Assembly: GCA_033675265.1 (NCBI GenBank) | Contig: JAUJYZ010001347.1 | Location: 496,001 to 560,000 of the forward strand | DNA: 64,000 nt | From: Actinostola sp. cb2023 | Lineage: Eukaryota > Cnidaria > Anthozoa > Actiniaria > Actinostolidae | Reading direction: 5' to 3' | Part shown: positions 32,094 through 45,500 of the stretch, piece by piece | Numbering within the stretch: position 1 is the stretch's first letter | Layout: every line of letters begins with the position of its first letter | Translations under genes and position numbers: made by a program | The notes under the pieces: model-generated | What the model was told of the DNA's origin: nothing | Databases searched by the model: none | The model's input: only the letters and a program-made list of their open reading frames with translations

Positions 32094-35000
32094 TCAGCTA
32101 GTTTCTTGTCGGACTTCTTCCATTTTAGATTCACATGATTTATAGCCATTAGTGACAACTTGCTCAACGTCTGCAACATCCATGGTTTCTTCTTCACCTT
32201 CCTTGAGATCTCCATTTACTTGTACTTGGAGTGGGGGCTCGCTGTCGACTGATATTACTGATGTGTTTTGTGATTTGCTGAATTCAACTGCAAGATCGGA
32301 TGAGGCTGAGAGGCCACACATATGGGTGACAACAGCTTTGTCCCAGCCACTGGTTAAGAGTGAATCGTCTAGTGGACTCCATGACAAACCACGGACAAAG
32401 TCAGAATGAGTGTCATTTCGTAATCTGAAAAGTAAAATAAACTATCAATATAACTGTCATGGTATTGTACATGTAGAACATCATTACTATCGTTCAATGT
32501 TAGGATTATTATCATCAGCACCAGATGTCACATTCATCGTCATCAGATTATTCATCATTACAAACTGTCATCACCAACACCTTTGACAATCATCATCACC
32601 ATAAAAACATATTTGTCTGTATTCATTACCATAAATCACCAACACACATCTATATATTTGATGGCAATCATCAACATCACCACCAACACTGCCAGTAGCA
32701 TCATAATTACCACCAATATACACTCGATTGCAGAAACGTTGTAGTATACATTTATACAAATATACAAATATCTAATGATGCAAAATGTTAAACATGCTAA
32801 AATACAACTTTATTGTGTTGTCCTTGCTGGATGCGATGCATGTACTAATCTAAAATTGATGTTTCAGATAATAAGCGATGTTTGACACTTTGTATCTCAT
32901 TAGATATTTGTATAAATGTATACTACAACCTTTCTGCAAATGAGTGTACATGAACATTACTAATAATATACACACTGACGACAACTTACACTGCCATGTT
33001 GTGGATAACATTCTGTACATGAACAAGTGTGTCATCAGACACTGACGCAAGCCATTCAGGACTGAAAGATAAAACAGATTGCTGTTGTACATTGTAAAAC
33101 CACTGAAAACAGATAGAGTCGCTTTGTATGAGTGGGAAGTACATGTAGTTATGGTACGGTTCGTGTCATGTGGTGATGGTACCGTGCCATGATCATGTGG
33201 TATCCAAACATTCTGATTGGTTGAGCGATGATTTTGCACGCTGTGATTGGTTGAATACAATGTCTTTGATTCCATCCGTGACCATAACTCTATGCCGTAG
33301 GTTTCCCACTCATACGAAAAAGACTCTAGTATCGGCACAGGTACATGTACTATGTACTGTACCTTCTTGGAGAGAAAGCCACTCTATTTACAGCCCTTGT
33401 ATGTGGAGTATAACTAAATATCACTTTAGTTGTGTCTTTTATGGAATACACATGTACGCTGCCATCTTCAAAACCTGGACAATTAATTAGGATAATAAAG
33501 ATTAGTGATATACAGTAATTTCAACAGCAAAATATTTACCAACAATCTATTCTACACAGGGATCCCAAAACGCCACTGAGATGTAGTTGAAGTTCCAGCG
33601 AGGCCTCTAGCCTGATTATTGTTACAAAATTCGTTTAGATGAATTATAATTTTTCCATTGTTTCAAATTGTTTCAAATTGTTTCTCTCTCCGGCACGCAT
33701 TGTTATTGTTCGTTAGTCATAAAGTAATGTAAATTCACATGTGATTATGTAATCGTAGTAGAAGTATAAATACGCCCAAGTTGTTTGTGTCAAGTCGTTC
33801 AGTCGGTCAGTCAGTCGGTCAGAGTCGACAGTTATATATCAAGAATCAGTTGAACCCCTCAACAAGTAACTTGAGTCAAGGATCGTCCAGAAGGAAAAGC
33901 TTAAAAGTACAAGTGAAGTACAACAAGTTAAGGGTACAAGTGAAGTACGGCTTTAAAGTACAAGTGAAGCACACGGCTCAACAGTACAAGTGAAGTATGG
34001 CTTAAGAGTACAAGTGAAGTACGGCTTTAAAGTACAAGTGAAGCACACGGCTCAACAGTACAAGTGAAGTACAAGTTATTTACAAGCTACAAGTACAAGT
34101 CTGAAGTATACGACGCTTACAGTGAAATACAACTACAAGAAAGCCACAAGAAACTACTTGGGACCGCGACAGAAGAACACTTCAACGTAAGACAAACTGT
34201 GTAAAAACAAACACTTAGTTAGTATCGTATCTTTACTCGTTTAATTTAACTTTAGTATATTATTTCGTTAGTCAATTTTCTTTAATTAATTTCAGTTAAC
34301 GTTATCAGCGTAATTAAGTCGCGTAATAAATTCCTTGAATGTATATATGGTCCCGGAATTGTTTTGTTTTGTATTGTTTCGGACAACGTGGGCCCTGTAT
34401 TCATGTGATTGATATTGTCACAATTATACTGTCTTGGATCTTTCTTGACTTTAAATGTTCTCCTGCACCTCAAACATCCTCAATTTCTTCTCAGTAGAGT
34501 TTTGCGAACAAGTACAGACTGTTCTAAAGTCTAGTCGCCTGTGGACGCTTAGGTAGTGAGAGGGCCAAAGAATTTAAATTTTGTTTAAATTAAACTAACA
34601 TGTACACGTTCTATACATTGATCATACCTGTTGCGAAAATACTTGAATCAAGAGGACTCCAATCAAGACAGTATGGAATACTATCATAATTTGAAGGATC
34701 TAGAAAAAAAAACATCAAAAATATACTTGAGTTCATACTTGAACCTACATGTACACTGTAGACATTGCTGAGCCCTGAATTATTCAAGACATATTTCATA
34801 TGAATCCAGTTGAATAATCACAATCGTTCACCACATGTCTCTTTGTATCTTAGTGGTTATCTGACAGGTGCATAAAGGAAGGTCGTTGGACTTCTGTTCA
34901 TGTCAGAGACTCCAGATTTTCTCCGAGCCTGATTTGTAGCTAGTGACATGTTGGCTGATAAATTATTATTTCAATAGAGTATATGTTATCAATGGAGTAT

Positions 35001-38000
35001 GCATAATAAAGGCTACCGGCTAGTCGCTTTGCAGGTTTGGCTTCCCGAGTATCCCACAATACCACACTGCCATCCTGAAAATAAATGCACAATATATGTC
35101 AAGCAACTTCAGAATGAAAATCTGAGGTTTTGCATGATTAACATGATAAAAAACATGAATGCATTGGCGCCATTTACACTGTAATGTGGCACTGCAGCAG
35201 GTTTCGTACAACTGTGATAAAGCTTTGACATGGATGTGCCATGCTGTGTCCGTGATGTTTTAGGACTGCAAATCAATCCATGCCATGACCATACCGCAAA
35301 AGTGCCGTGTGCCATGATTTTTCAGTCATATGAAATCTGCTCTATGGCAAGATCATACATTCAAACATGGTCCAAATTACATGTTATAATATTACCTCTG
35401 ATGCAGAGAGGAACAAATCTTTGTCAGTACAACTACAATCTATAGCTAAAACAGTTTCGCTGTGACCTAAACAAGACAAAAGAGAGTGAATTCAGTGCAT
35501 TGAAACACATAGACATAGGCTGTATTGTCATGTGTGGTCTACCACAGGAAGCCCAATGTCAACACTTGTGGTCTACCACAGGAAGCCCAATGTCAACACT
35601 TGTGGTCTACCACAGGAAGCCCTATGTCAACACTTGTGGTCTACCACAGGAAGCCCAATGTCAACACTTGTGGTCTACCACAGGACACCCAATGTCAACA
35701 CTTGTGGTCTACCATAGGAAGCCCAATGCCAACACCCATGGTCTACCACAGGAAGCCCAATGTCAATACTTGTGGTCTACCACAGGAAGCCCAAAGCCAA
35801 CATGATTGGTCTACCACAGGAAGCCCAAAGCCAACACGTGTAGTCTACCACAGGAAGCCCAAAGCCAACACCCATGGTCTACCACAGGAAGCCCAATGCC
35901 AACACCCATGGTCTACCACAGGAAGCCCAATGCCAACACCCATGGTCTACCACAGGAAGCCCAATGCCAACACCCATGGTCTACCACAGGAAGCCCAATG
36001 CCAACACCCATGGTCTACCACAGGAAGCCCAATGCCAACACCCATGGTCTACCACAGGAAGCCCAATACCAACACCCATGTCTACCACAGGAAGCCCAAT
36101 GTCAATGCTGGTACTCTACCACAGGAAGCCCAATGCCAACACCCATGGTCTACCACAGGAAGCCCCATGCCAACACACGTGGTCTACCACAGGAAGCCCA
36201 ATGCCAACACCCATGTTCTACCACAGGGAGCCCAATGTCAATGCTGGTACCACAGGAAGCCCAATGCCAATGCTGGTGGTCTACCACAGGAAGCGCAATA
36301 CCAACACCCATGGTCTACCACAGGAAGCCCAATCTCTACCACAGGAAGCCCAATGCCAATGCTGGTACTCTACCACAGGAAGTCCAATGCCAATGCTGGT
36401 ACTTTACCACAGGAAGCTCAATACCAATGCCCATGTCTACCACAGGAAGCCCAATGCCAATGCTGGTGGTCTATCACAGGAAGCGCAATACCAACACCCA
36501 TGGTCTACCACAGGAAGCCCAATCTCTACCACAGGAAGCCCAATGCCAATGCTGGTACTCTACCACAGGAAGTCCAATGCCAATGCTGGTACTTTACCAC
36601 AGGAAGCTCAATACCAATGCCCATGTCTACCACAGGAAGCCCAATGCCAATGCTGGTGGTCTATCACAGGAAGCGCAATACCAACACCCATGGTCTACCA
36701 CAGGAAGCCCAATCTCTACCACAGGAAGCCCAATGCCAATGCTGGTACTCTACCACAGGAAGTCCAATGCCAATGCTGGTACTCTATCACAGGAAGCTCA
36801 ATACCAATGCCCATGGTCTACCACAGGAAACCCAATGTCATTGGATGTCATTGCTGGTACTCTACCACAGGAAGCCCAATGCTGGCACTCTACCACAAAG
36901 ATACTCACATACATAATATATCTTTACATGTATCTTTATATTTTTAACAATAGCTTCAGAAGAAATAGCTGCGCTGCCTGTGGCTCAGCCTGGCATGATG
37001 TGCTTTAGCATGACTAAATGTACCAGTTGCTCGCTTATTTTGACAACTGGTATTAAGGCGCGATTAAATGGTGCATGATAGTGGATGATAGTTGAAACTG
37101 AACACTGGCACGAGCACGCGCTCTCATAGTATTTTTTGAAATATATCCGTGCGCAGTTTCTTACTACCCAACTGATGAAGACTGTTGATTTACAGTCGAA
37201 ACGTCTGAATAAAAAAAGCTAAAGTCAGAGACAAAAGTATATCTTCAATTTAAAACATGAATCCTGACTGCAAGTTCAACATTTTAAAAATCATCGACTA
37301 TCATACATGACTTTGAACATGTTCGAAAAGTTCATGATAGTTGATGATAGTTCTTCTTCGTTTGATCGGGTGCGTGATAGATGATATGATCGGGTGCGTG
37401 ATAGATGATATGATCGGGTGCGTGATAGATGACGATAGTTGGTAATAGTTCAACTATCATCGACTATCACGCACCGTTTGATTGCGCCTTTACAACCATT
37501 ATTCTTGAAGTGCGACCCTGAAAAGTACAGCACTTTCAGACAAACTCCAGTCTAGACGGCCATCAATCAAACTAGCTTTGCTATGATTGGTTAGTATAGA
37601 CACGCCCAAGTTGATTGATTGACGTCAGACTATTTTCCAATCAGACGAGCCGTTTTGAAGGTCTCACTTTGATAATGGTTATAATATATATTACATAGGA
37701 TAAACATACACACCATTATATGTCTTTATACACTGTTCAGTATTAAGATCCCATAGCTTTATACTGAAAGAATAAATTAAATTATTATATATATTGAACA
37801 ATGAATATTATTGAGAAAACCAGAGTAGATATTTTTATGAAGGGAGGGGCGAACAGGAGGGAGGGGAGGGTGCCTTATTAGCAATTTTTTTATGCATCTA
37901 TCAGCAGCTTCCCCGTGGGGTCGACCCCCGGGGCACCCACGGGAACCCAGGGGGATTTGTCGACTTTTTAGAAAATTCTTGCCCAAGGGTGTGGGAGAAA

Positions 38001-39328
38001 ATATCACTTTTGTTCAAGGAGTTTGAACCCAGGGGCCAGACCCTGGGGATTTGTAACTTGAGGTCAGCGGTTTATATGTTCTCGATGATTCCCAGATGTT
38101 CTTTGAAAACGTAGACACGACACTTCACGCACGAGTTGTTCTTCGCGACTTGATCTTGCCGTCTCTTTAATATTCCTTAAAACTGCAAGTGTCATGCCTG
38201 TTTTCATCACGTGGAATTTAGATAGAACCCGAAGAAAAGCTGTTATTGCTAATTCATTGGAAGAATTTATCAACAAAGGTAAAGTTCTTATGCTAGTTTA
38301 TAAAAATAGGTATTCAATTTCAGCTCAGTCCATGTGTGAAGATCAGTAAAAAGAAGGCAGCAAAATTGGACAAATTTATATGCTATAATTGCAAGGATTT
38401 GAAATAAAGTGTTCCCTTTGTTGTCAGTTATATCAATGGTCTGGAGTTCTTATTTTTAGCCCCTGGGGGTAGGGATATGTCAAAAATTTATGTCCCACAC
38501 CCAGGGGTATTTCATGAGGTTTGATAGGGCATTTGGACAAATCCCCCAGGGTCCCCGGGGGTCGACCCCTGGGGGAAGCCGCTGATAGATGCATTACCCA
38601 CAATGAATTTAATTATTAATTATCTATTTTGAACAGTATGATTAAATTTAATTTACAAAAGAAGGTAAAAAAATTGTCCAAACTGTTTCTGAAACTTCAT
38701 ATTCAAATTATTAATTCTGTGAAATATTGTACTTGATTGTACATTATTTTTTGTATAAAGTTTGATCTTCTTCTTCCTCGTTCAAATTATTCGAACAAAC
38801 AAATAAAACTATAAAACAATAATTTATCGTGTCAAACCTTACCTTCTATCGCAACTACCACTAACGATTCTTCTCTTCGCACAATCTACAGATATCGAAG
38901 ACACGATGTCGTCATGTTCAGTTAAAGACGCCATATTTTCTAAACCAGGTAAAGTTCCACTTTGCGCCCAAATCTCTACTGAGCCGTCATCTAGAGCAAC
39001 GACCATTCTATTCGAATCTAACCACTGTACATCTGTGATTCCAGCCTCTGTGTATGTACGGCCACAACTGTACTGAGGATCGGGAGCCGTCTTTGAATCC
39101 TTGAAGGTCCAGAGACAACCATTCCATACTCGATCAGTCATGGAGGATGAAGCAACGGCCAAAGTGCCATCTAAAATAAGAAGTATTACACATAGAGTCT
39201 TAAAACTTTTAAGGTAGAGAGTTTAACACTGTTGGTACTGGATCAGCGTTGATTTAGAGGGGTTTTCTACCTTGAGCGTGAGCGATAGCATCTATGTGTT
39301 GATGAAGTACATTAGGAAGTATCTCCAT
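32094..39328 (-). CDS. WDR77: Methylosome WD40 protein MEP50
   Basis: Partner of PRMT5, presenting histone and Sm substrates for arginine dimethylation. Exons (minus): 39271-39328, 38843-39170, 37714-37763, 35396-35466, 35017-35074, 34628-34699, 33363-33474, 32990-33061, 32094-32424. They total 1152 nt, exactly 383 codons plus stop; human is 342. Start MEILPNVLHQHIDAIAHAQ. WD-repeat blocks in order: DGSVEIWAQSG, EHDDIVSSISV, DRSIKLWDLNTEQCIKTYNG, DKDLFLSASEDGSVVLWDTR, YCLDWSPLDSSIFATGFEDG, TRAVNRVAFSPRR, DTHSDFVRGLSWSPLDDSLL, TSGWDKAVV. SDFVRGLSWSPL is diagnostic against MEP50 of other animals. The C-terminus is a longer acidic tail (KEGEEETMDVADVEQVV) than in vertebrates. The intron between 35466 and 37714 contains the 34-bp minisatellite, and the one between 37763 and 38843 contains a TIR element with exon-like cargo. 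Confidence 0.93.
32729..32940. mobile_element. Foldback element in WDR77 last intron
   Basis: Inverted arms: gcagaaacgttgtagtatac with atttatacaaatat and the complement at 32895-32940. Confidence 0.7.
33114..33328. mobile_element. MITE family M, copy 3
   Basis: TAGAGTCGCTTTGTATGAG and complement; the interior matches 30907-31090. Lies between WDR77 exons 8 and 7. Confidence 0.8.
33610..34500. other. Possible promoter/LTR-like segment with gtacaagtgaa repeats
   Basis: TATAAATA at about 33767 is followed by cggtcagtcagtcggtcag and then by a degenerate minisatellite of agtacaagtgaagtac (33905-34110). The shape resembles an LTR leader but no partner LTR, primer-binding site or pol frame is visible. 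Confidence 0.3.
35530..36895. repeat. 34-bp minisatellite in WDR77 intron
   Basis: About 40 units of ctaccacaggaagcccaatg followed by ccaacacccatggt, with variants ending atgctggtact in the second half, where a higher-order repeat of about 180 bp appears (36280-36820). Frames are open in all three plus registers; none is a gene. Confidence 0.95.
37053..37493. mobile_element. TIR element with internal triplicate
   Basis: Ends TAAGGCGCGATTAAATGGTG and complement of TTGATTGCGCCTTTA. Interior has gatcgggtgcgtgatagatg three times and repeated inverted copies of tgatagttgaa. Confidence 0.75.
37494..37683. mobile_element. Small TIR element
   Basis: caaccattattcttgaagtg at the left and cactttgataatggttata at the right; abuts the preceding element. 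Confidence 0.6.
37893..38593. mobile_element. TIR element carrying a first-exon-like segment
   Basis: 701 bp with termini TGCATCTATCAGCAGCTTCC, flanked by TTA at 37890-37892 and 38594-38596. Termini resemble those of 24193-24980 (TGCAYCTATCA, CCCCGTGGGG, GGGGATTTG). On the plus strand the interior has ATG at about 38192 opening MPVFITWNLDRTRRKAV and IANSLEEFINK and then a clean donor, g|gtaaag, at about 38280. The pattern resembles the start of a CIDE-N domain, but this is tentative. Lies in WDR77 intron 2. Confidence 0.7.
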
Positions 39329-39701
39329 TTTGTTTTTTGAGCACGTGTGATGTGACAGATTTGCGGTCAGCGGCGTGAAAGAAGGCACTTTTGACTGTCA
39401 GGCCGGGTCTCCTGAAGGGAAGTTTTGAAATCAAAGACAAATCCGATAAAAATGAAAACAATCAAACTAAAAGAAAAGGACAAGAGAAATGAGAGAAAAT
39501 GAAACGCACTAGAAAGGGAAAAAAACAGTTGATAATAAAAGATTGAATCCTGAGCAACTCCATGCTCGAGAGTCCAGCAGTGCTCTTCGGCACTGGTATT
39601 ATGAAAGACCTGTGACTCCTTGGTTTTGATCACGGAAAGACGAAAAAGAAAACTAAGAAAAGAAAATGAAATAATGGGACGATTCTCCCGAGACATTCTA
39701 A

Positions 39702-40218
39702 AGGCCCAGACACACAGTGCAACTCCCAGGGGGGGTACTCAGGGGTATCAGTGACGGGGAGGTGCAAAGACCTTTTTTGGGTTTGAAATTCGCGGCTTGG
39801 GACTTTTTTGGGGTTATCAATTTTCTGGTGGACTTTTTTTGATATAAAGAGTTTGGCAAGGACTTTTTTTGGGGTTGATAAAATAATATCCTACCGTTCT
39901 CGATTTTGTGCGGAGAAAAATTGGACTTTTTTTGGGTTACGATTTTGGGCCGTTGGGACTTTTTTGGGTCTTGTTTTTGCGTAATGAACTTTTTTGGGGT
40001 TAAAAAGTTTGGCCTCATTCGCACCTCCCCGTCACTGATACCCCCCGAGTACCCCCCTTGGGGTGCAACTTTTCTTGCAACGTTGCACGCAGCAAGTTTT
40101 TTTGGGGTGTCACACAATGCAACGTTGCACACAATGGTTGCATATGTAGAACTCGATCCTACTTCTGTAACTGTTACACGCAACGTTGCAAGAAAAGTTG
40201 CCTCATGTGTCCGAGCCT
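39702..40218. mobile_element. Family H element (3-bp TAA duplication), itself interrupted
   Basis: Termini AGGCCCAGACACAC and complement of TGTGTCCGAGCCT; TAA at 39699-39701 and 40219-40221. The empty site is seen in the family A copy at 12340-12342. The 42-bp array element at 7972 is a relative. No transposase, so a non-autonomous PIF/Harbinger-type element is likely. Confidence 0.8.
39725..40063. mobile_element. TIR element family G, copy 2 (nested)
   Basis: 339-bp homologue of 4942-5275, flanked by TGCAACT at 39718-39724 and 40064-40070, inserted into the left part of the family H element. Confidence 0.85.
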
Positions 40219-40526
40219 TAAGAAGCCGAGACATCAAATCGACTTTCATAAAGGGTGAAGATTTCGGCCCCGCCCACACTATCCCGGTGCTACATAAAAC
40301 TAGGTTCTATTAACCAAAAGGCCAGTGAGGGAGGGGATATCCTGCCTTGCTCCACTCCTTACTGCCATCAGCTCATGGCTGGATCCAGGATTTTCTCTCA
40401 GATTCAGTTGTCAAGCATTGGGAAAAAAACAAATGAACAGACAGACTACCAAAGGTATCACCACATACCCATAGGAGGGGAGGGAAGTTGTAACCTTCAA
40501 ACTTTTCCCTTTTCACATATATACCT

Positions 40527-40812
40527 ATTCCAAATATCGTTGTCCGGGCCGAAAGCAACAAGCAACAAGCTGACGACCGCAAAGGACTTTGGGAATCTCC
40601 TAATTAATTTATTTATCCGTGGTATTTGAGAAGTTATCCCTACGGACGTTGAATAGCAATCATTTGGAACTATTCGGCAATTTGAAAATGCATGTTGTCA
40701 AAATGTCTACGGATGAATAAATGAATAAGGAGAAATTCCCAAAGTCCTTTGCGGTCGTCAGCTTCTTGCTTGTTGCTTTCAGCCCGGACAACGATTTTTG
40801 GAATAGGTGTAT
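40527..40812. mobile_element. TIR element family C, copy 2
   Basis: Homologue of 19157-19447 with the same CTATTCCAAATATCGTTGTC terminus and ~60-bp arms. Lies between TMEM258 and WDR77. Confidence 0.8.
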
Positions 40813-41022
40813 AATGCACTGTCACTCAGACTCTAGGACAAATACTGCACAACAGAACAACATACTTTATTTTAAAATTTTTAATACATTAAATCTTCTA
40901 ACAAATTGTACAAGAAAACTAGATTTATGGCGTTCTGTGTATACTTTGCTCTTCAAGCCAAGGCATGATTTTTCCCATACAATATTCTTTTATTAAAATT
41001 TCCATTTTCCAAGACTGTACCA

Positions 41023-42083
<1,061 letters not shown>

Positions 42084-42383
42084 CGACTCAATCAGTAAGT
42101 CCTCCTGAACAGCGAATCGTAAAAAAGTTAGGTTACAAACTTATCAAAAGAATAAGAAATACCAACAATAAATTTAAAAATGGGCTTGCGATGAACACGA
42201 ACAGAAAATAATGTCTTCATTTAATCTACTATCTAAACCATAGCTACAACGATGGCTAAGATTTTGAAGGATTAAATAAAGAAAACCTACCATCTTGAAC
42301 AAAATATAAACAAAGAACTTCGGAAGAGAAAGAATTGCTCCGCTGACCTTACTTTCGTGGCGCAACGGCGGCTCAAAATTAAT

Positions 42384-42535
42384 CAATCGATATAAGTTCG
42401 AGAAACTACGGTAAAAATTCGTCAGTTTATCAAAAAGCCGAGACTTTACCGAGACTTACCGAAGATTGCATCCGAAAGAATATTGACTAAATTTTTTCGA
42501 GCGAACATTGAGCGCCATGTTTGTTTTGGTGTGAA
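42384..42535. promoter_or_regulatory. Compact bidirectional start region TMEM258 / EIF2B5
   Basis: EIF2B5 begins at 42536 (+). A minus-strand exon candidate with ATG at 42518 sits 17 bp away. Transcripts of the two genes must start from a shared or overlapping core promoter. No TATA box is evident, and catggcgctcaatg resembles Kozak/YY1-like (ATGGCG) sequence. Confidence 0.5.
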
Positions 42536-45500
42536 ATGGGTTCAAGAAAGAAACGAGGAGGGGGAGAGACGTGGGAGAAAGGAGAAGAGATTTTACAAGG
42601 CGTTATTCTAGCTGATAGCTTTAATTTTAAGTTTTTACCGATTACTTTAGAGAGACCGAGGGTAAGTCAAGATATCAACACGAACTGGTAAAATTCTGAA
42701 AATATTTGTACATTTCAATTTTCATTTCAGATTTGTCAAATCTCGTCATGCAAGTCAGACTTTATTGTGCCTATATTTTCTTTACTGATCTCCTCTTTGC
42801 CATTATTGCATCATTCAAAATTCTTATCTTTTGATCTTGATAAAAAGAGCAGTAAACTAAATATTTCCTTTGGGGGGTGGTGTGGGGCATACAGTGATCG
42901 ATCATAAAGCTTAATAATAATAATAATAATTGATCTTCAAGGTGATTGTAATGATGCTATTTATTTATTGATTTCTGCATTACAGTCAAACCTGTAAGCG
43001 AACCAAAATAGTTGTTCATTTATGTGAGGTAAACACTGATATAAAGTACAGTGTATGCCTTCCTATTTCCATCCCCTCCCTCCCTTCCCTCCCTCCCTCC
43101 CTCTTTTCCCTCCCCCCCCCTTTTTCCTCTCCCCCTTCCCTGAGAGCCTTTTCACAGACTACGATGAACCAAATAATAATAATATTGAAGGGGTATGCAA
43201 GAACAGTCTAATCAAGTGACTTGTGCATGATCAAAACCCAAATTCTCCTTTGAAATTCAAAAAACCTCAAGGAGAATTTAGATTTTGATCAGAGATCACA
43301 CACATTGTTCCTAGGGGAGGGTCACTGGGTGCACGTACACCCCCCTTGCTGCTCAGGAACAACTCAATAATATGATTTGTGTAATACAAAAAATCGGCAC
43401 ACGCAACATTTCCTTCTGGGGTGAATCCCCCACCTCAATATCCTAAATCCACCCCAGTCTTGCATGTACCCTTTTGATTATTGTGCGATTCTGTTGTAGG
43501 CTTTACTACCTCTAGTCAATTGTCCTTTGCTGGACTATACTGTAGAATTCCTGGTAGAGGCTGGTGTAGAAGAGATATTTGTATTTTGCTGTGCACATGC
43601 AGACCAGATTGTCAAACATTTAAGGTAACAATAAAAAATGGATATAAACGAGAGGCAAGGGCTGGCTGACTGTTTAGTATATGGCCTTCTATCAAACTGT
43701 GTCGCAGTGATGGAGGGAGAGAGGGGTTAAAGGCCGGTGCACCTTCCACCCACTGGAAGATCATGCACTTCAGTAAAGTCACACACACTATAAATACCGG
43801 TAATTATGGTATCATTATTTCAATTTCAAAGCTGTTTCTTCCACGTAAATGGATTTTTTAATATCCAAGCTTTCGGGTCCCTGGCCCATCATCAATCCCA
43901 ATCCATTTACGTGGAAGAAACAGCTTAATTTATGGTTACCATATCATTGTTGTATTTCTTGTTTATTATATTATCAGTAATTCCAAATGGAGTGCTCCAA
44001 GATCTCCATGTGAGATACACACTGTAATAGTAGAAGACTGTTTGTCTACTGGCGATGCTCTGAGGGAGATTGACAGAAAGGTACTATTATCAACATTATT
44101 TATATAAACTTCATTATTAATCGTGATTATACTAGTTTTACAGTTTTCACGCGTATGAAATGAAAATATGCATTGACGTTTCGGCTGCACTGGTGGCGGC
44201 AGCCTTCATCATACGCGTAAAACCGTAAAACTAGTATAATCATGTCTAACTCACGCGAAAGCCTTAAAAGTACATTTATTTATTAATGTACTGTTTTCTC
44301 AGTTGAAGGGTTGTAAATTGTCATAATCTAAATTCTCCCCTAGGATTTTTGAGTTCCAAAAGAGAATTCAGATTTTGATCACAACTTAGTCATGGTATAT
44401 CATACTGTAAGAAAGTCTCATTTTTACCATATATGGGATCGTACCATCTTTTCTTTTGGGTTCCCTGTGGTACTGATACTTTTTAGATTATTTCCTTCTA
44501 CAGCTTTGAAGTGAATTCTCAACAATTAATGATTTATATATTATGTATTTCTAATAATTAATAATAATATCTATATGATTTCCTTATGTCTTTGTCTTGT
44601 TTTAGTCTCTCATCAGGTCTGACTTTGTACTTGTTAGTGGCGATGTGGTCTCAAATATGAAATTAGAACAAGTTTTAAATGAACACAAGTAAGTATTTTC
44701 ACATCTCTCTATCATTTTATCCAGCTTTTATACTCATCAGTTCATTTTATCATTAGAGCAAGACGTAAGAAGGACAAAGCATCCATTATGACTATGGTAT
44801 TTAAAACTGCTAATCCAGGACATCGAACAAGGTATCAGGAAATACTTGAAATACTGTACAGTGAAGTGTAAACTTCCTTCCTTCCTTCCTTCCTTCCTTC
44901 CTTCCTTCCTTCCTTCCTTCCTTCCTTCCTTCCTTCCTTCCTTCCTTCCTTCCTTCCTTCCTTCCTTCCTTCCTTCCTTCCTTCCTTCCTTCCTTCCTTC
45001 CTTCCTTCCTTCCTTAACCTGTTTTATTATCAACTCAGATGTAAAGAAGATTCCTTCAGTTCCTTGCTTAGAAACTGGCAACGTGACAGTACTTCCTTCC
45101 TTCCTTCCTTCCTTCCTTCCTTCCTTCCTTCCTTCCTTCCTTCTATTTGGCGGGAAAACGATGTCACGAACATCCCTACAAATTTTGAAATACTTTACTG
45201 TACAGTGAAGTGTAAACTTCCTTCCTTCCTTCCTTCCTTCCTTCCTTCCTCCTTCCTTCCTTCCTTCCTTAATCTGTTTTATTATCAACTCAGATGTCCT
45301 TGACACGGTAGTTGCTTTAGATTCATCAACCTTTTTTACATTGTGAAAGAACCAAGAAGAGAAAAAGATTTACATTTCCACCTTAAATAAATGAGCTTTT
45401 ACTAACCTTCTATATCATGGTCTTGCCCTTCTGGGCACATTCCAAAATGTCCTTGTGTTCCTTTTCTACAGTATTAATCCAATCAATATGAAACTTGGCA

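Larger units (their letters stand above)
39422..40349. repeat. Dispersed repeat family A, copy 2 (occupied)
   Basis: Matches 12058-12463 on both sides of an insertion at 39702-40218. Runs from ccgataaaaatgaaaac to gagggaggggatatcc. Confidence 0.85.

Noticed and set aside
33610..34500. Solo LTR
   Set aside because: It has a TATA-like box and leader-like repeats, but no matching LTR, target duplication or retroelement frame. Kept only as a low-confidence feature.
35525..37008. ORFs of 357-463 codons
   Set aside because: Artefact of the 34-bp minisatellite; overlapping frames are open simultaneously and it lies in a WDR77 intron.
45331..45390. [11 protein letters not shown] as the true end of EIF2B5 exon 6
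   Set aside because: Attractive against vertebrate RRFAFPLSLF. However, its upstream half has a stop in frame, and the segment aligns to repeat sequence at 45878-45925.
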